Shown: piece by piece, positions 17,874 through 29,699 of the stretch
How positions within the stretch are numbered: the first letter of the stretch is position 1
Layout of the letters: every line of letters begins with the position of its first letter
The notes under the pieces: model-generated
Seen by the model: the letters and a program-made list of their open reading frames with translations, nothing else
Told to the model about the DNA's origin: nothing
Databases searched by the model: none
Program-made: the position numbers and the translations under genes
Assembly: GCA_010909725.1 (NCBI GenBank)
Contig: JAACMV010000007.1
Coordinates: forward strand, 620,001-684,000
DNA from: Picochlorum sp. 'celeri'
Taxonomy: Eukaryota; Chlorophyta; Trebouxiophyceae
Length of the DNA stretch: 64,000 nt
Direction: 5' to 3'

Positions 17874-18175
17874 TATTTATTCGCAATTTTGGATGCCGAG
17901 ATGAAATGGGTCATTGGTATTTGCCTCCTCGGGCAGGGTCCATAGAATCGATTGAAAGGACCGATCAAATAGTATGGTTGATGGGACCAGTCCCCATGGT
18001 TCTTCATGTGAGAAACAGGCTCAGCGTGGTGTACTATGGTTCTACATACGCAAATATTAACTTTTATGAATACGATAGACTGATACAGGTTGGGTTGTGG
18101 TGCCTTGCGCGATGTAGAGAGTATGATGGGTTCCAGTAGACTTGGGTTCCAGGAACAGGGACGTGCTCCATGGCC
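17874..18175. promoter_or_regulatory. Divergent intergenic region, COA4 / ERCC8
   Basis: 302 bp separate the COA4 and ERCC8 start codons. A 77-codon plus-strand frame (17906-18139) and an overlapping minus-strand frame are both open, but neither resembles a known protein. I treat this as promoter and leader sequence. Confidence 0.35.
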
Positions 18176-19419
18176 ATGACGATTGGTCCTTTGCACATAT
18201 TTCAGTGCTCAGAGGAGCAGCATGGTCTAAAGAGATTACAGCATGGATGGGAGAAGGAGAGGTGGGCTACTAGCAATGTGATTGGTATTCTAACAGTGTT
18301 ACTAAGTCTCTGACTGGTGGTCATGTGTGTTGTTTCAGGTTTGCATCCATGGATCTGGTTGGAGGACCTGCAACGTGTCCTCATAAGGGTCCAATTATGC
18401 ATTTGAGTCTAGATCATCTGCATCAAGAATTTTTGTTGGCTTGTTCCGGGGATGGAGTCATTGGTGTCTACAGAGAGTCTCAGGAAGAGAGCTCCTGTCT
18501 GGAGGTGTTGTGTTCGTTGAATAAAGATTGGCCTGGAAATCACACAAAGGCGATTCACTCGGTTGATTGGTATCCTATCGATAATGGGATATTTGTGTCT
18601 GGTTCCCAAGATAGGACTGTCAAGGTGTGGGACTCGAATGCATTGGAGTGTGTCTTGTCCTTTGACATGGAGGGTTCTGTCTTTGGTACGGCAATGTCAT
18701 CTATTGCGACATCTCATAATCTGGTTGCGATAACAGGTGAGATGCATGCGGTGACGCTGGGAGATATTGCATCTGGTTCTGCAACGCACATCCTGTCAGG
18801 TCATTCTAGACCTGTGTGGTCTTGTGCATGGTCTTCTACGTCAGAATGGGAATTGATGTCTGCTGGAACTGATGGACAGGTTCGTTTGTGGGATATTAGA
18901 AGACCAGGTTCATTGCATGTCTTTGATATGAACGATACGTTGCGATATTCTTCATCGGTGCCTCACGAAGAGGCTCCTCGATCTGATTTGTGTCAGGCCC
19001 ATACGGCCCCAGTGACTGGTTGCGGATACGTGCCAGGAGGCTTATTTTTTATGAGTACAGGTAATGATGGTAAAGCAAGGCTTTGGGATATGCGCTCGAG
19101 AAAGCATTTGCTGAAGCACTATCAGAAGCGGATGAGTAAAACTCGATATGTTAGGCAGATGAGTTTCTCAGAGGATGGTCGATTTTTGTTTCATCCGAGC
19201 GAAAACATGGTATATGTATTTGATATTGTGAGTGGTAGGCTTGTGAATAGTTTGGAAGGAGGACATTATGCGCAAGTGCATTGCTGTGCATGGAATGCGA
19301 AAAGGGAGCATTTGTATTCTGCAGGAGCAGATAAGAGTCTCTTGGTATGGGGAATGGAAACGCGGTTCCTCGATGCAGATATGCGTGATAAAGACGAATG
19401 GAGTGATGATTATAATTAG
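18176..19419 (+). CDS. ERCC8: Cockayne syndrome A / ERCC8-type WD40 protein
   Basis: Exons 18176-18261 and 18339-19419 give 388 aa; the intron is GTGGGC...TGTTTCAG. Exon 1 adds an N-terminus (MTIGPLHIFQCSEEQHGLKR) placed like the CSA N-terminal DDB1-binding helix. The WD40 repeats track CSA in order: SVDWYPIDNGIFVSGSQDRTVKVWD, HILSGHSRPVWSCAWS, LWDIRRPGS, the HTAPVTGCGY repeat, and LYSAGADKSLLVWG. CSA is the substrate receptor of the CRL4 ubiquitin ligase in transcription-coupled nucleotide excision repair. Its stop codon is only 2 nt from the stop codon of the opposing reductase gene. Confidence 0.85.
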
Positions 19420-19421
19420 TG

Positions 19422-21098
19422 TTATTGGTTGTTTGCGATGGAAATCATGTCCTCGACACTGGTGAGTTTTTCCCTCAACTTGCCAGCAGCCTGTCCTCGT
19501 GATATTTCTTCCTCATCAATTCTCTTCCATGCTTCGTATGTGATTGGTTGATGATTCCTAGATTCCAAAAGTTCCATGAGCCCCTGTCTACCAGGCTTTT
19601 TAGACGATCCCCATATATCTATATGCCGAACCATTGTGTCAACAGTTTGCTCTGCATCTACAAGGTTTGTGCCAATGATCCCAGAAGGTCCCCGTTTCAG
19701 CCATCCACATACGTATAGATCATCCGCATCGACCACTTTTCCAAGAACATTTGGAACAGTGTTTGTTTTTGGATCAAAAGGGGCTCCTTCGAGTGGCTCT
19801 GCCACGTATCCAACGCTCTCAATGACGAGCTGACAGGGAAACTCCTCCATTTCTCCAGTCCCAATGGCCCTTTGAGGACCTCCATCTCTTCCCGGCGCAA
19901 GTTCCGTACGCTCTGCAATCACACCTTTTACTGTACCGTGTGATCCAACGTACTTGACTGGGCTGGATAGAAATTGAACGTGCAGTTCTTTCTGTTTCAT
20001 GCCATCATCATCCTTTTGCTGAGACTTGGTCAAGACGCCAACAACCCTCTTGTGTATCCGAGAACTCGCAATCTCTTTCTTGCAAGTCTCAGTGAGCTCC
20101 AAACAGCCCTCTGGATGGACAAATGTCTCTACATGTGGAAGCTGCAAGAGCTCTCGCAATTCTTTTGGTGTGCATGCAGCCTGTGCTGGACCCCTTCGAG
20201 CCAAGATGCGGACTCGTTCTATAGGACTTTGGCGGATGGCATCGTACGGCTTTGTCGATATATCTGTTCCTACCATATCCTCTGGCTTCTTTAATAAGAC
20301 CCGGGCACAATCTAGTGCAACATTTCCAAGCCCACATATAAGCACATCCTTCACTCCTGCCATGTCAACATGGACAGGTGCATCAGAAGGATGACCATTG
20401 TACCAATTCACGAAATCTCGAGCTGACATGATATTTTTCAAACCACTCCCCTCAACTGATAAACGCTTTCCCCCACCAGCCCCATATGCCAATACTACAG
20501 CATGATACAAGCCTCTTAGCTCATCAAGGGATACGTCCTTTCCAACCCGCACATTGCCAAAATATTCAACCCGTTTCTTTTCCATCATATCTTGAAAGTG
20601 ATGCATGACATTCTGCACGCACCAATTGCACTCGTCATGCCTATCAACATTGTCACTCTGCCTTGAATCCATCCACACACCTTTGTATCAGGATGATCTG
20701 GAGCCACACCAGATCGCACCAATCCATACGGACAAGGCAATGCTTCCTGTATATATATGGAATAGAATGTACACGATTCTTGCACCAGGCTTGCGCACAA
20801 AAAGGAACATGGAACAAACACTCGTACCAGAATATCAATATGGCATCCATCTGGCAACCTCTTGGCAATCTACAATGCATATTACCATCATTCACACGTG
20901 CAGACTGATATGCTCTTTATACACAATGGCACACACCTTGTCCGCTGAATAAAACCCAGCAGGCCCACTCCCAACAATGCAGACCTTGACTGGCTCAGCA
21001 ACACCTGTTGAAAAAGCAACTGCCCTGTTCTCAAACAACAGACGAGCCTTGTTCCAAATCGCCACTCTCCTCTCTCCTACTCTTCCCAATATATTCAT
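19422..21098 (-). CDS. Mitochondrial adrenodoxin/ferredoxin-NADP+ reductase
   Basis: Four exons, 20937-21098, 20828-20869, 20681-20746 and 19422-20612, give 486 aa. Splices restore the family order: VKVCIVGSGPAGFYSADK | IAKRLPDGCHIDIL | EALPCPYGLVRSGVAPDHPDTK | NVMHHFQDMM. It has the FAD motif GSGPAGFY, the PFGLVR-like segment, the NADP motif ICGLGNVALDCARVLL, and the C-terminal GWLKRGPSGIIGTN. The N-terminus (MNILGRVGERRVAIWNKARL) is basic and amphipathic, fitting a mitochondrial presequence. Relatives (FDXR, Arh1, plant MFDR) pass NADPH electrons to mitochondrial ferredoxin for Fe-S cluster, biotin or haem A synthesis. It is convergent with ERCC8, 2 nt between stops. Confidence 0.93.
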
Positions 21099-21441
21099 TT
21101 TTCATATTCTGAGAGATATCGCGGAGAACATCCATTGGAACATATGGCAATGAGATTGAAAAGTTCGTATTTAATTTAGGAACTTTTCAGCTGAACGGAC
21201 AAAGCATTCGCCGGACCCACAGCCTTGTCCAGACCAAAACTGATGTACATGTACTGATATATTCACCTATAAAATATACACGCAACCAAAGGGCTCTTCC
21301 CAACGTCAGAGCAGCATTCAGACGTTACAGAAGAACTCGCTGTCTTTGGATTAAGAAACGGTCCCACACTCCTGTAACCCATTAATATTGTTTATAGTAA
21401 TACAAAGTAGTGGAATCTGTTCTGACAGTGGCTTTGGAACG
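21099..21441. promoter_or_regulatory. Divergent intergenic region, reductase / importin alpha
   Basis: 343 bp between start codons, with AT-rich stretches (TATAAAATATAC near 21269). No other gene is seen. Confidence 0.35.
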
Positions 21442-23261
21442 ATGAGCAGTAGAGCAGCCATCCGATCTCGAAATGTTAAAAAAGGTACCGTGTGCTGATA
21501 TATAACGCTGTTATGGCGCTTGAATTTCATTGAATGGAATTAAGCATCATGTATATCCCCGCGTGGGGATGATTTGGTCGATATGTGCAGCGTTTTACGT
21601 GGCAACCGTTTTGCTCTGGTGCAGGTATTGACCTCGACGAGGCACGCCGTAAGCGAGAGGATAATATTGTTCAGCTTCGAAAGGATAAGAGGGATGAGAA
21701 TCTTCAGAAGAAGAGAATGACGAGCAGCCTTATTGTACAGGAGAGTGTTGAGGAGCAAAAGGCAACGTCCACTGTGCAACAAAGGGTATGTGGTGATTGA
21801 GGTTGGATTGGCGTGGGGTGTGTGTGTGTGTGTGTGCGTTATGATGCATGTGTTTGTATGTTGATGCAGTTGGCAGCGCTCCCTGATATGGTGAGAGGAG
21901 TCATGTCTGAAGATGTGCAGCAGCAGCTGGAGGCAACAACCCAGTTCAGGAAATTGTTGTCCATTGAAAGGAGCCCGCCTATCGAGGAGGTGATCAATCA
22001 AAATGTGATTCCTCGATTTGTTCAGTTCCTGTCCAGGGATGAGCTCCCACAGCTTCAATTCGAAGCTGCATGGGCTCTGACAAATGTTGCGTCTGGAACA
22101 TCTGTACACACTCAGGTCGTCATTGAGAATGGAGCTGTTCCAATTTTTGTCAAGCTTCTCTCTTCTCCTAGTGATGATGTGAGAGAGCAGGCTGTATGGG
22201 CGTTGGGTAATATTGCAGGGGACTCTCCACGATGCAGAGATTTGGTGCTCCAGTTCCGTGCTCTTGATCCATTGATGGCTCAACTGAATGAGCAGTCAAA
22301 AATATCAATGCTTCGTAATGCGACCTGGACGTTATCGAACTTTTGCAGAGGAAAGCCTCAGCCGCCGTTTGAGGAGGTGAGGAGGTGTCTTCCTGTGTTA
22401 GCGCAGTTGATCCACAGCCCTGATGAGGAGGTATTGACGGATGCTTGCTGGGCTCTTTCGTATCTGTCTGATGGATCTAATGATAAGATTGGAGCGGTGG
22501 TGGCGACTCCAGGTGTGGTGAGGCGTCTTGTGGAATTACTGATGCACCCTGCTGCATCAGTCCTGGTGCCAGCACTTCGTACAGTGGGTAATATTGTGAC
22601 AGGGGATGATGACCAGACCCAAAGCGTTATAAATAGCGGCGCGCTTCAGTGTCTTCAGCATTTGTTATTGACCACTCATAAGAAGAGTATTAAGAAGGAA
22701 GCCTGTTGGACGATTTCAAATGTGACAGCTGGTACACGGGAACAGATCCAAGCTGTCATAGAGACTGGGCTTGTGCCACCTTTAGTGCACTTGCTTGCAA
22801 CAGCTGAGTTCGATATCAAAAAGGAAGCTGCGTGGGCTATTTCGAATGCAACGTCTGGTGGGTCTGCTGAGCAAATTAGGTTCTTGGTGGCACAGGGATG
22901 TATCAAGCCCTTGTGTGACCTATTGACTTGCTCCGATGCCAAAATCATCATTGTTGCACTGGAAGGATTGGAAAATATTCTGCGAGTAGGCAAAGTGGAT
23001 AAGGAGATGAGTGGGCCTACAGGAATCAATCAGTATGCTCAGTCCATTGAGGAAGCAGAAGGTGTGGACAAGATTGAAGACCTTCAGGAGCACTGTAATG
23101 AGGAGATTTATCAAAAGAGCGTTTCTATTTTGGAGGAATTCTTCGAGTTGGAAGAGGAAGAGGTAGAAAATCTGGCACCACAGATTGACTCCTCTGCAGG
23201 AACATATACCTTTGCTGCACCTGGCCAAGACAGTGCCCCTGCTGGTGGATTCCAGTTTTAA
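21442..23261 (+). CDS. Importin alpha (karyopherin alpha)
   Basis: Three exons, 21442-21484, 21625-21785 and 21870-23261, give 531 aa. Joining restores the importin-beta-binding domain: [15 protein letters not shown] | [20 protein letters not shown]. Ten armadillo repeats follow with the canonical NLS-binding W..N pattern ([72 protein letters not shown]). The C-terminal acidic helix binds the export factor CAS. The second intron (21786-21869) contains a (GT)n run. It imports proteins with a classical NLS. It converges on the PETs gene with 101 bp between stops. Confidence 0.95.
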
Positions 23262-23362
23262 GACATACCTGAGTTTAGTAGAGCAATAGAAGCATGCAAA
23301 ATTTATCATGTGTTAAAATTAAAGCCAAAAGAAAATATTATTCCCTTGAATGCTGTAGGCTC

Positions 23363-26300
23363 TTATGCCTTACCCTGGGTCTGAGCGGCAACCTCAGCTG
23401 CAAAGTCCTCTTCCTTCTTTTCAATACCCTCACCGAGCACAAAACGATTAAATCTTCTAACCTGGATATTCTCTCCGATCTCTGCAATGGACGCCTTGAT
23501 CACCTCAGCGACAGTCTTGCTCGTGTCCTTGATGAATGGCTGCTCCAACAAGGCCATCTCCTTGGCAATCTTGTCCAAGCGGCCCTGGATGATCTTCTCA
23601 CGAATCTCCTCAGGCTTGGACTTGAGATCCTCCTTCTCCATCTCGATGGCTCTTTCCTTCTCGAGCATCTCAGCGGAAACATCCTCTGTGGATACCACTG
23701 TGATTTGTGGGCATGCAGCAATCTGCATGGCGAGATCGTTTACAAGTTCCTGGAACTTCTCACCGCGAGCCACAAAGTCAGTCTCGCAGTTCACCTCAAC
23801 AAGGACACCCAATCTAGATCCGGCATGGATGTAGGAAGCGATGGCTCCTTCTGCAGCAATACGGCCAGACTTCTTATCAGCAGATGCGAGTCCCTTCTTG
23901 CGCAGGAAATCCTTGGCAGCATCAACATCACCTCCGCATTCGGCCAATGCCTTCTTGCAGTCCATCATTCCGGCTCCTGATGCCTGGCGAAGCTCCTTCA
24001 CCAACTTGGCAGAGACAGCAACAGCTGGTGCAGCTTCTTCTTTCTTCTCCTCCTTCTTGTCATCATCCTTCTTCTCAGCCGCCTTGGCAGCCATGGCGCT
24101 TGTTTGAGCCTCAACCTCAGCTGCAAAGTCACCCTTGTCCTCTACCTCAATTCCTTCTCCCAAATTGAAGCGACCAAATCTTCTGACCTGGATATTCTCT
24201 CCAATCTCTGCAATGGACGCCTTGATCACCTCAGCGACAGTCTTGCTTGTGTCCTTGATGAATGGCTGCTCCAACAAGGCCATCTCCTTGGCAATCTTGT
24301 CCAAGCGGCCCTGGATGATCTTCTCACGAATCTCCTCAGGCTTGGACTTGAGATCCTCCTTCTCCATCTCGATGGCTCTTTCCTTCTCGAGCATCTCAGC
24401 GGAAACATCCTCTGTAGAAACCACAGCAATATCTGGGCATGCAGCAATCTGCATAGCGAGATCGTTCACAAGTTCCTGGAACTTCTCACCGCGAGCGACA
24501 AAGTCAGTCTCGCAGTTCACCTCAACAAGGACACCCAATCTAGATCCGGCATGGATGTAGGAAGCGATGGCTCCTTCTGCAGCAATACGGCCAGACTTCT
24601 TATCAGCAGATGCGAGTCCCTTCTTGCGCAGGAAATCCTTGGCAGCATCAACATCACCTCCGCATTCGGCCAATGCCTTCTTGCAGTCCATCATTCCGGC
24701 TCCTGATGCCTGGCGAAGCTCCTTCACCAACTTGGCAGAGATGCCTCCGGCATCTGCCTTGGCCTCCTTTGCTGGAGCAGCCTCTTCCTTCTTTTCTGGA
24801 GCGGCAGCCTTGGCTTCAGTCTTCTCTTTCTTTGCTTCCTTGGTAGCAGTGTCCTTCTTAGCTGGCTTCTGCATCGACAAAAATGTGATACATATGTCAG
24901 TATATATTGTCATGCCCACTCCTGGATGATGGAGGGCACATTATGTGCTTGTTTCTTACATATGTGCATATTACACAGCATAATATTCAATGTAAGAAAC
25001 AAGCACTGATGTTGCCCTCACAGTAGCATTTTAAATTGCGTATACAGTATTATCCAGGGTATCAACAGCGTCGCATATAATTGAAGCAAATCATTCATTA
25101 CCCACCGATTGGAACATATCTCTAGAGATTCCTGCCTCTGCCAGAACATGGGCAAATGGACCAGAGCCTTCTGGAACCTCCACAACTGCATTGTGCAACA
25201 AAAAGTCCCATGTGAGAAAACAACACAATCAGGCTCCAAATTTCTGCCAAGTGTACATACCTGTAGAAAGTCCCTTGGTCTCAATCTCCCTCTGGGCCTT
25301 GATCTCATCATCTGAGAGCTGGGTCAAACTGATCTTCTCCCTGTTGATACCTCCAACACGAACTTCCAATACATCTCCCTCCTTGAAGTGTGACAAATGG
25401 TCTTCAACACCTTCTGGGAGCTTCATCTGGGAAGAGTGAAGCATTCCTTGGAATCCCTCACCAACATCAACAAAGACACCGAATGGTGCAACAGATGTGA
25501 TTGCACCACTGACCGTGTCACCAGCTTTGACTGGAATCTGTGGCTTTGCCTTTCTCTCCTTCTTCACACGAGCTTGGCGTGGCTTCTGTGTCTTCTCAGT
25601 AGACCCACCTTCTACAGCAGTCTTGGCAGTGAGAGAAAACTTTTTACGATCATGGTCCACAGTGAGAACACGAACGGAAATGTCTTGGCCGACGGAGACA
25701 GCATCAGCAACATTTTTCACAAACTCGTTAGAAATCTGTGAAATGTGCAACAGACCATCAATATCACAGCCAATATTCACAAAAGCACCAAAGTCAGTCA
25801 CTGACACAACTGCTCCTGGATACTCCTGGCCCTCCACAAGGTCACCAATTGTCATAGATGGTGCTGGACCTGGCTTTGGCTTGCGTCCCTTACCTCCACC
25901 ACGCTTTGGTGCAGCAGCAGCAGGGGCCTCAGCAGTGTTGTCCTCCACCTCAGACTCTGCAGCAGCATTCACATTCAAGGCTGCCTGGCGGTACACCAAA
26001 GATTGTCTCCTAGGGCTGCAAGGTATACAATTCATGTGAGGCGATATCGTATCCAGGCATAGTCCACCAAGAATGTATGGCTACAAGGTCCCAAACAGAC
26101 GCTTCTCCGTCCGCCTTATCCAGGCACACACCTGCCCCATCCAAACCAATCACATTGCCCCATCCCACCCCGGAATTCACCATAATACCGTGTTTTATGA
26201 ATAAAAGCATCGACAAAATGCCCCATGGCCATCAATCACCCATCGCAGCCTTGATACCCAAAGTTCACCCACAGACGACCTTTTTACAATCCGTCCCATA

Positions 26301-26499
26301 CCACTCACAGATACGTACATTTTAGATTTTGATCCCTTCACATTGGATTTCAGGGCCTGGAGGCCGGTGAATCTAGCCTGCAAGGAAATATTTGAGTTAG
26401 CGTTGCTGAGCCACACGACACACTCAGCCGCATCGACGGAAAACTTCCTGATCCTCGTAGCGTTTTGATACATACCTGTGTCAATCTAGAGGAAATCAT
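23363..26499 (-). CDS. Plastid PETs polyprotein: two S1 domains plus two EF-Ts domains
   Basis: Five exons, 26476-26499, 26319-26377, 25261-26015, 25106-25185 and 23363-24868, give 807 aa in continuous frame. Order: a basic, hydroxylated plastid transit peptide ([20 protein letters not shown]); S1 domain at about residues 82-159 ([16 protein letters not shown]); a second S1 at about 197-271 ([16 protein letters not shown]); a Lys/Glu/Ala linker; EF-Ts at about 363-560; a second linker; EF-Ts at about 605-800. Both EF-Ts copies keep the EF-Tu-contacting TDFVARG segment. In Chlamydomonas a similar precursor yields plastid EF-Ts and the ribosomal S1-type protein PSRP-7. The two EF-Ts halves are nearly identical in DNA. 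Confidence 0.95.
23461..24014 (-). repeat. Direct repeat copy 1 (second EF-Ts domain)
   Basis: This 554 bp segment matches 24187-24740 at a constant offset of 726 bp, with only about 15 differences seen by eye. Most differences cluster around the codons for the CPxI segment. It encodes the second EF-Ts domain. Confidence 0.9.
24187..24740 (-). repeat. Direct repeat copy 2 (first EF-Ts domain)
   Basis: Partner of 23461-24014. Near-identity including third codon positions points to recent gene conversion or recent duplication within one exon. Confidence 0.9.
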
Positions 26500-26678
26500 T
26501 TTAAAATTTTAATGAATACGGCATTGGGGGAAATGGCGCAGTATGCATTCTCAATTTCTGTAGCATGCAAGTGGCCTTGATGTAATTGTCCGTTACCTTT
26601 CCAAGGCCTCGTTTCATGGGAGCAATGAGTACAATGTTCCTGCTCATGCATGACATCCCCCAGATTGCGGTACTTTCT

Positions 26679-26683
26679 TTACA
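26679..26683 (-). terminator. TGTAA poly(A) signal for the ABC transporter gene
   Basis: TTACA on the plus strand lies 9 nt beyond the ABC transporter stop, as read on the minus strand. Confidence 0.45.
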
Positions 26684-26692
26684 CGTGTATGG

Positions 26693-29301
26693 TCATGATA
26701 TTCGAGAAAGGGACCAATTGGTCTCGGGGGACGGACCCATGCCAATCTCAAGGTGCCACTGGAAGAGATGCATTGCAGGTTCAATGTCATGCATCACAAC
26801 AATGCACGAGCTATGGCGCTGTACTTGTTTTATGAGGTCGAGGGATGACTGTCTATCTATGCCAGATGTACTCTCATCCAGAAGAGCAATAGGCGGTTTA
26901 TGAAAGAGGACCCTTGCGATGCAAAGCCTCTGCTGCTGTCCAAATGACAAGCACTTGGCCCAGTTGTCCATTGTCTCTACTCCATTTGGCAAAGAGTCTA
27001 CATATCTTGAGAGACCGACGGAACGAATGATCCGATCCAAATCATCACTTTCTGGTCTAATAGTCCTAGGATAGGAGATGACTTGCCAGAGGGCGCTATC
27101 AGGTGGAGGCATGAGAGGGATTTGGGGAAGCAAAACATGTCCTACAGGATTTGAGTCCTTTAGAAGGGTGCGACACATGTGCCTCAGGACTGTTGTCTTC
27201 CCTGACCCATTAGGCCCACTGACGACAAGGTGTTCTCCCTTATGAATGGCCAGGTGCAGTTTCGAGAGCAACAATTTTTGATTGGATGGGTGTGGGATGT
27301 TCTCATCTTGCAGCGAGATGAGCATGTTCTCTTGTCTTCCGAGTGACCCAATTTTCTGTAGCGCTGCTTTGCACTTGTCAGGATCAGCCGTTGTAAAGAA
27401 CGTGACTGGATATGTATGGGGTCCATACACAGGATGGACAACCAGAGGGCAGATGTCACCCTGTTGAATTTTATATTTCAGAATGGAGTGAAATGCCTGG
27501 ACTTCACTCCACAGACTGCCTTGAGCTCCTCGCAATGCTTTGCCTCTGCAACAAACAATGATGCATTCTTAGAATCTTTGTGACGTGTTTTATTGAAAAC
27601 GTAAACACAATATAGTCACAGGAAAAGTGCGTACGTTTTTGGATCAATGGAGTCTGACCAATAATCATCTCCCAGTTCTGCTGCCATTGCCTTCTCCCAG
27701 GCAAGGTAATCATGCAACGATTGATCCATCGATTCATAATCTAATATCTGCCTTGGTTGAAGAGTCATACAACAGGTTATATGGTCCACAGTGTTCAGTG
27801 GAGCGCTAGGGAAGATCTCTCGAACATCCTCTAGAAGGCCTCCATGGATTGATACAATTGAGACCTCCATGGTGAGATGAGGGCTCCCTGAAAACTGGAA
27901 AGGTGTTGGTGGCAGCATAATGGTCCCCATATCTGCATCAAAAATATGATTGTATTTATTTCTGGTCATATACGCATGTAGAAAATACACCAGATCCAAT
28001 ATGCATGCGTGGCATACCTGTAGGAATCAACTCCTGCATCGAGCTACTGCCTATTTGTGTAGTTTCCCTTTGTCTGTTCACGCTGGCTACCTCTTCAATG
28101 GCATCAAACAAACCGTAAATTCTAGAAATTAAGGCAATCATCTCCGACACGTATTCACCAAGGTCGACTAATTCTGTCAATGAGAAGATAAAGGTCAATG
28201 TGAAGAATGATGCATTGCTCACAAACTCTGCCCTTGTACCCCCATCATCCCCACCTTTGCGCCCAAACAGTATGGCAAAAGACACCAACGCGTAATTTAA
28301 AATAGATCCTGTATAATCAATGCATTTTGTAACGCCTACAACAGCAGATCGTTTCCACACAGATGCATTCTGAGCACGCAACGCCTCCTGCAAAAGCTTA
28401 CCAACAGCCATCTTTTCTGCAGATTGATCTTGTTGCAGTGCAATATCCGTCGACTGTTCCTTCATTCTCATATGGCCTGCTCGGAAATTACCCTCGGCTT
28501 GTTCCACCTGTTGAAGCACATGTGCGAGCGGTAATGCAACCGCCTTCTGCAACACAATGGAACAGCAAAAGAATCCCACCACAAGAGCAACCGCCAGTAT
28601 TCCAGTATACGTGCTTGTCAGGTATCCATAAAACAATATTTTTAAAGGGCTCCCAGAGGCCTTTAACAGCACGAGAGAACTTGTTGAACACAATTTCTCA
28701 ATCTCAGATGTTATCCGTTGGTCGCTATTGTCAACATGGGACACCTGCCCAAACGCATTCTCCTGAAAATACACCACATGGGCTCTATTCGTCAGTCTCT
28801 CCCTCCATATCACCGCACATTTTCCCCTCAAAAATTCACTCAACGTCATCAATGCTGTATTCATCGCATACAAAATGGCCACATGTCTCAGTATATGGAG
28901 AATCTGTGCTTGATCCAAGTCAATTAAAGCCTTGTACACAGATCCAGCTATTTTCCCAACTGCACCATACATATTCATATCGATGATCAAGTCCAAACAT
29001 GAATCACATTGACATTATTATTCAACCTACTGTATTTCATGAGGACCATTTCAGCGACAGAGATAGGAATAAAAACCAAAGCTTCATAAGGCTGTACATG
29101 CCTGAAAAGTCTTTGTACATACTGAAAATACCGTCTATCGCTTTGATCGCCATCTATTTCATTATAAAGTCGATCAATCGATATCCTCGGACCTGGCGGT
29201 CCAGTATCGCCTTGTGGGTCCGTCGCAGAAGCGTTTGAAGTAAACAGTGCATGTCCAAACTCCTGCCGCAGTCCTTCAGTCCCCAGCAAGGGCCTCTCCA
29301 T
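26693..29301 (-). CDS. ABC half-transporter, subfamily D type
   Basis: Four exons, 29031-29301, 28018-28959, 27635-27932 and 26693-27545, give 787 aa with consistent phases. The N-terminal half is a membrane domain: several hydrophobic helices, the FLRGKCAVIWRERLTNR segment and the D-family DQRIT motif (NSDQRITSEIEKLC). The nucleotide-binding half has Walker A GPNGSGKTT at about residue 614, signature LSFGQQQR at about 702 (LSGGE in most families), Walker B IALLDEST and the switch HD (VVMHD). D-family half-transporters dimerise and carry fatty acyl-CoA into peroxisomes, or (ABCD4 group) cobalamin; plants have plastid relatives. Which applies here is unknown. The N-terminal 90 residues show no clear targeting signal. 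Confidence 0.85.
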
Positions 29302-29427
29302 CGTAAATAATTATAATAAAATAAATAACATTGTGAACTGCAGCCATTGTTGGAAATCCATGGCTCTTTCATGAAGAGGCATTCAAATCTGGCAAGTCCA
29401 AAACATTCCCGCGATGCTGTCTTTGAG
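29302..29427. promoter_or_regulatory. Upstream region of the ABC transporter gene
   Basis: AT-rich stretch (AATAATTATAATAAAATAAATAA-like, plus strand 29306-29330) directly before the ABC transporter start. No gene is seen. Confidence 0.3.
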
Positions 29428-29699
29428 TACCCGCCTTTCATCGGGATCTGTGTCTTGATTTCAAACAACGTACATAGATTCGAGGATTCGCTCGGGGGCG
29501 TCTCTGGACCGACCAGCCTCATGCGAGATGGGATGGTGCAGCCCATGTGTTTGAAGGTATTTGGTTTGATGCGAATACTTCAAATTTGGACATACACAGA
29601 TGGTTCCAACCATACGGGGTGTTTGCTTGTGGACTTGAACATGAGACAGGGCAGTTTGAGGACATATATTGGTCGTTGCCGACGGAAGAGGTGCTCTAA
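29428..29699 (+). other. Possible gene remnant or unresolved small gene
   Basis: Two pieces, 29428-29469 and 29542-29699, join across a well-formed 72 nt intron (GTACAT...GATGGTGCAG). They give an open frame ending at TAA 29697-29699, with protein-like text such as PHVFEGIWFDANTSN, then HRWFQPYGVFACGLE, then TGQFEDIYWSLPTEEVL. Upstream in the same frame is a stop, and no start codon or convincing first exon was found. An overlapping frame (29347-29739) is also open. I recognise no family. It may be the end of a decayed gene. Confidence 0.25.

Noticed and set aside
17906..18139. 77-codon plus-strand frame just upstream of ERCC8, a possible further dicistronic sORF
   Set aside because: The minus strand is equally open over the same bases, no membrane or family feature appears, and accepting it would leave only 32 bp for the divergent COA4/ERCC8 promoters.
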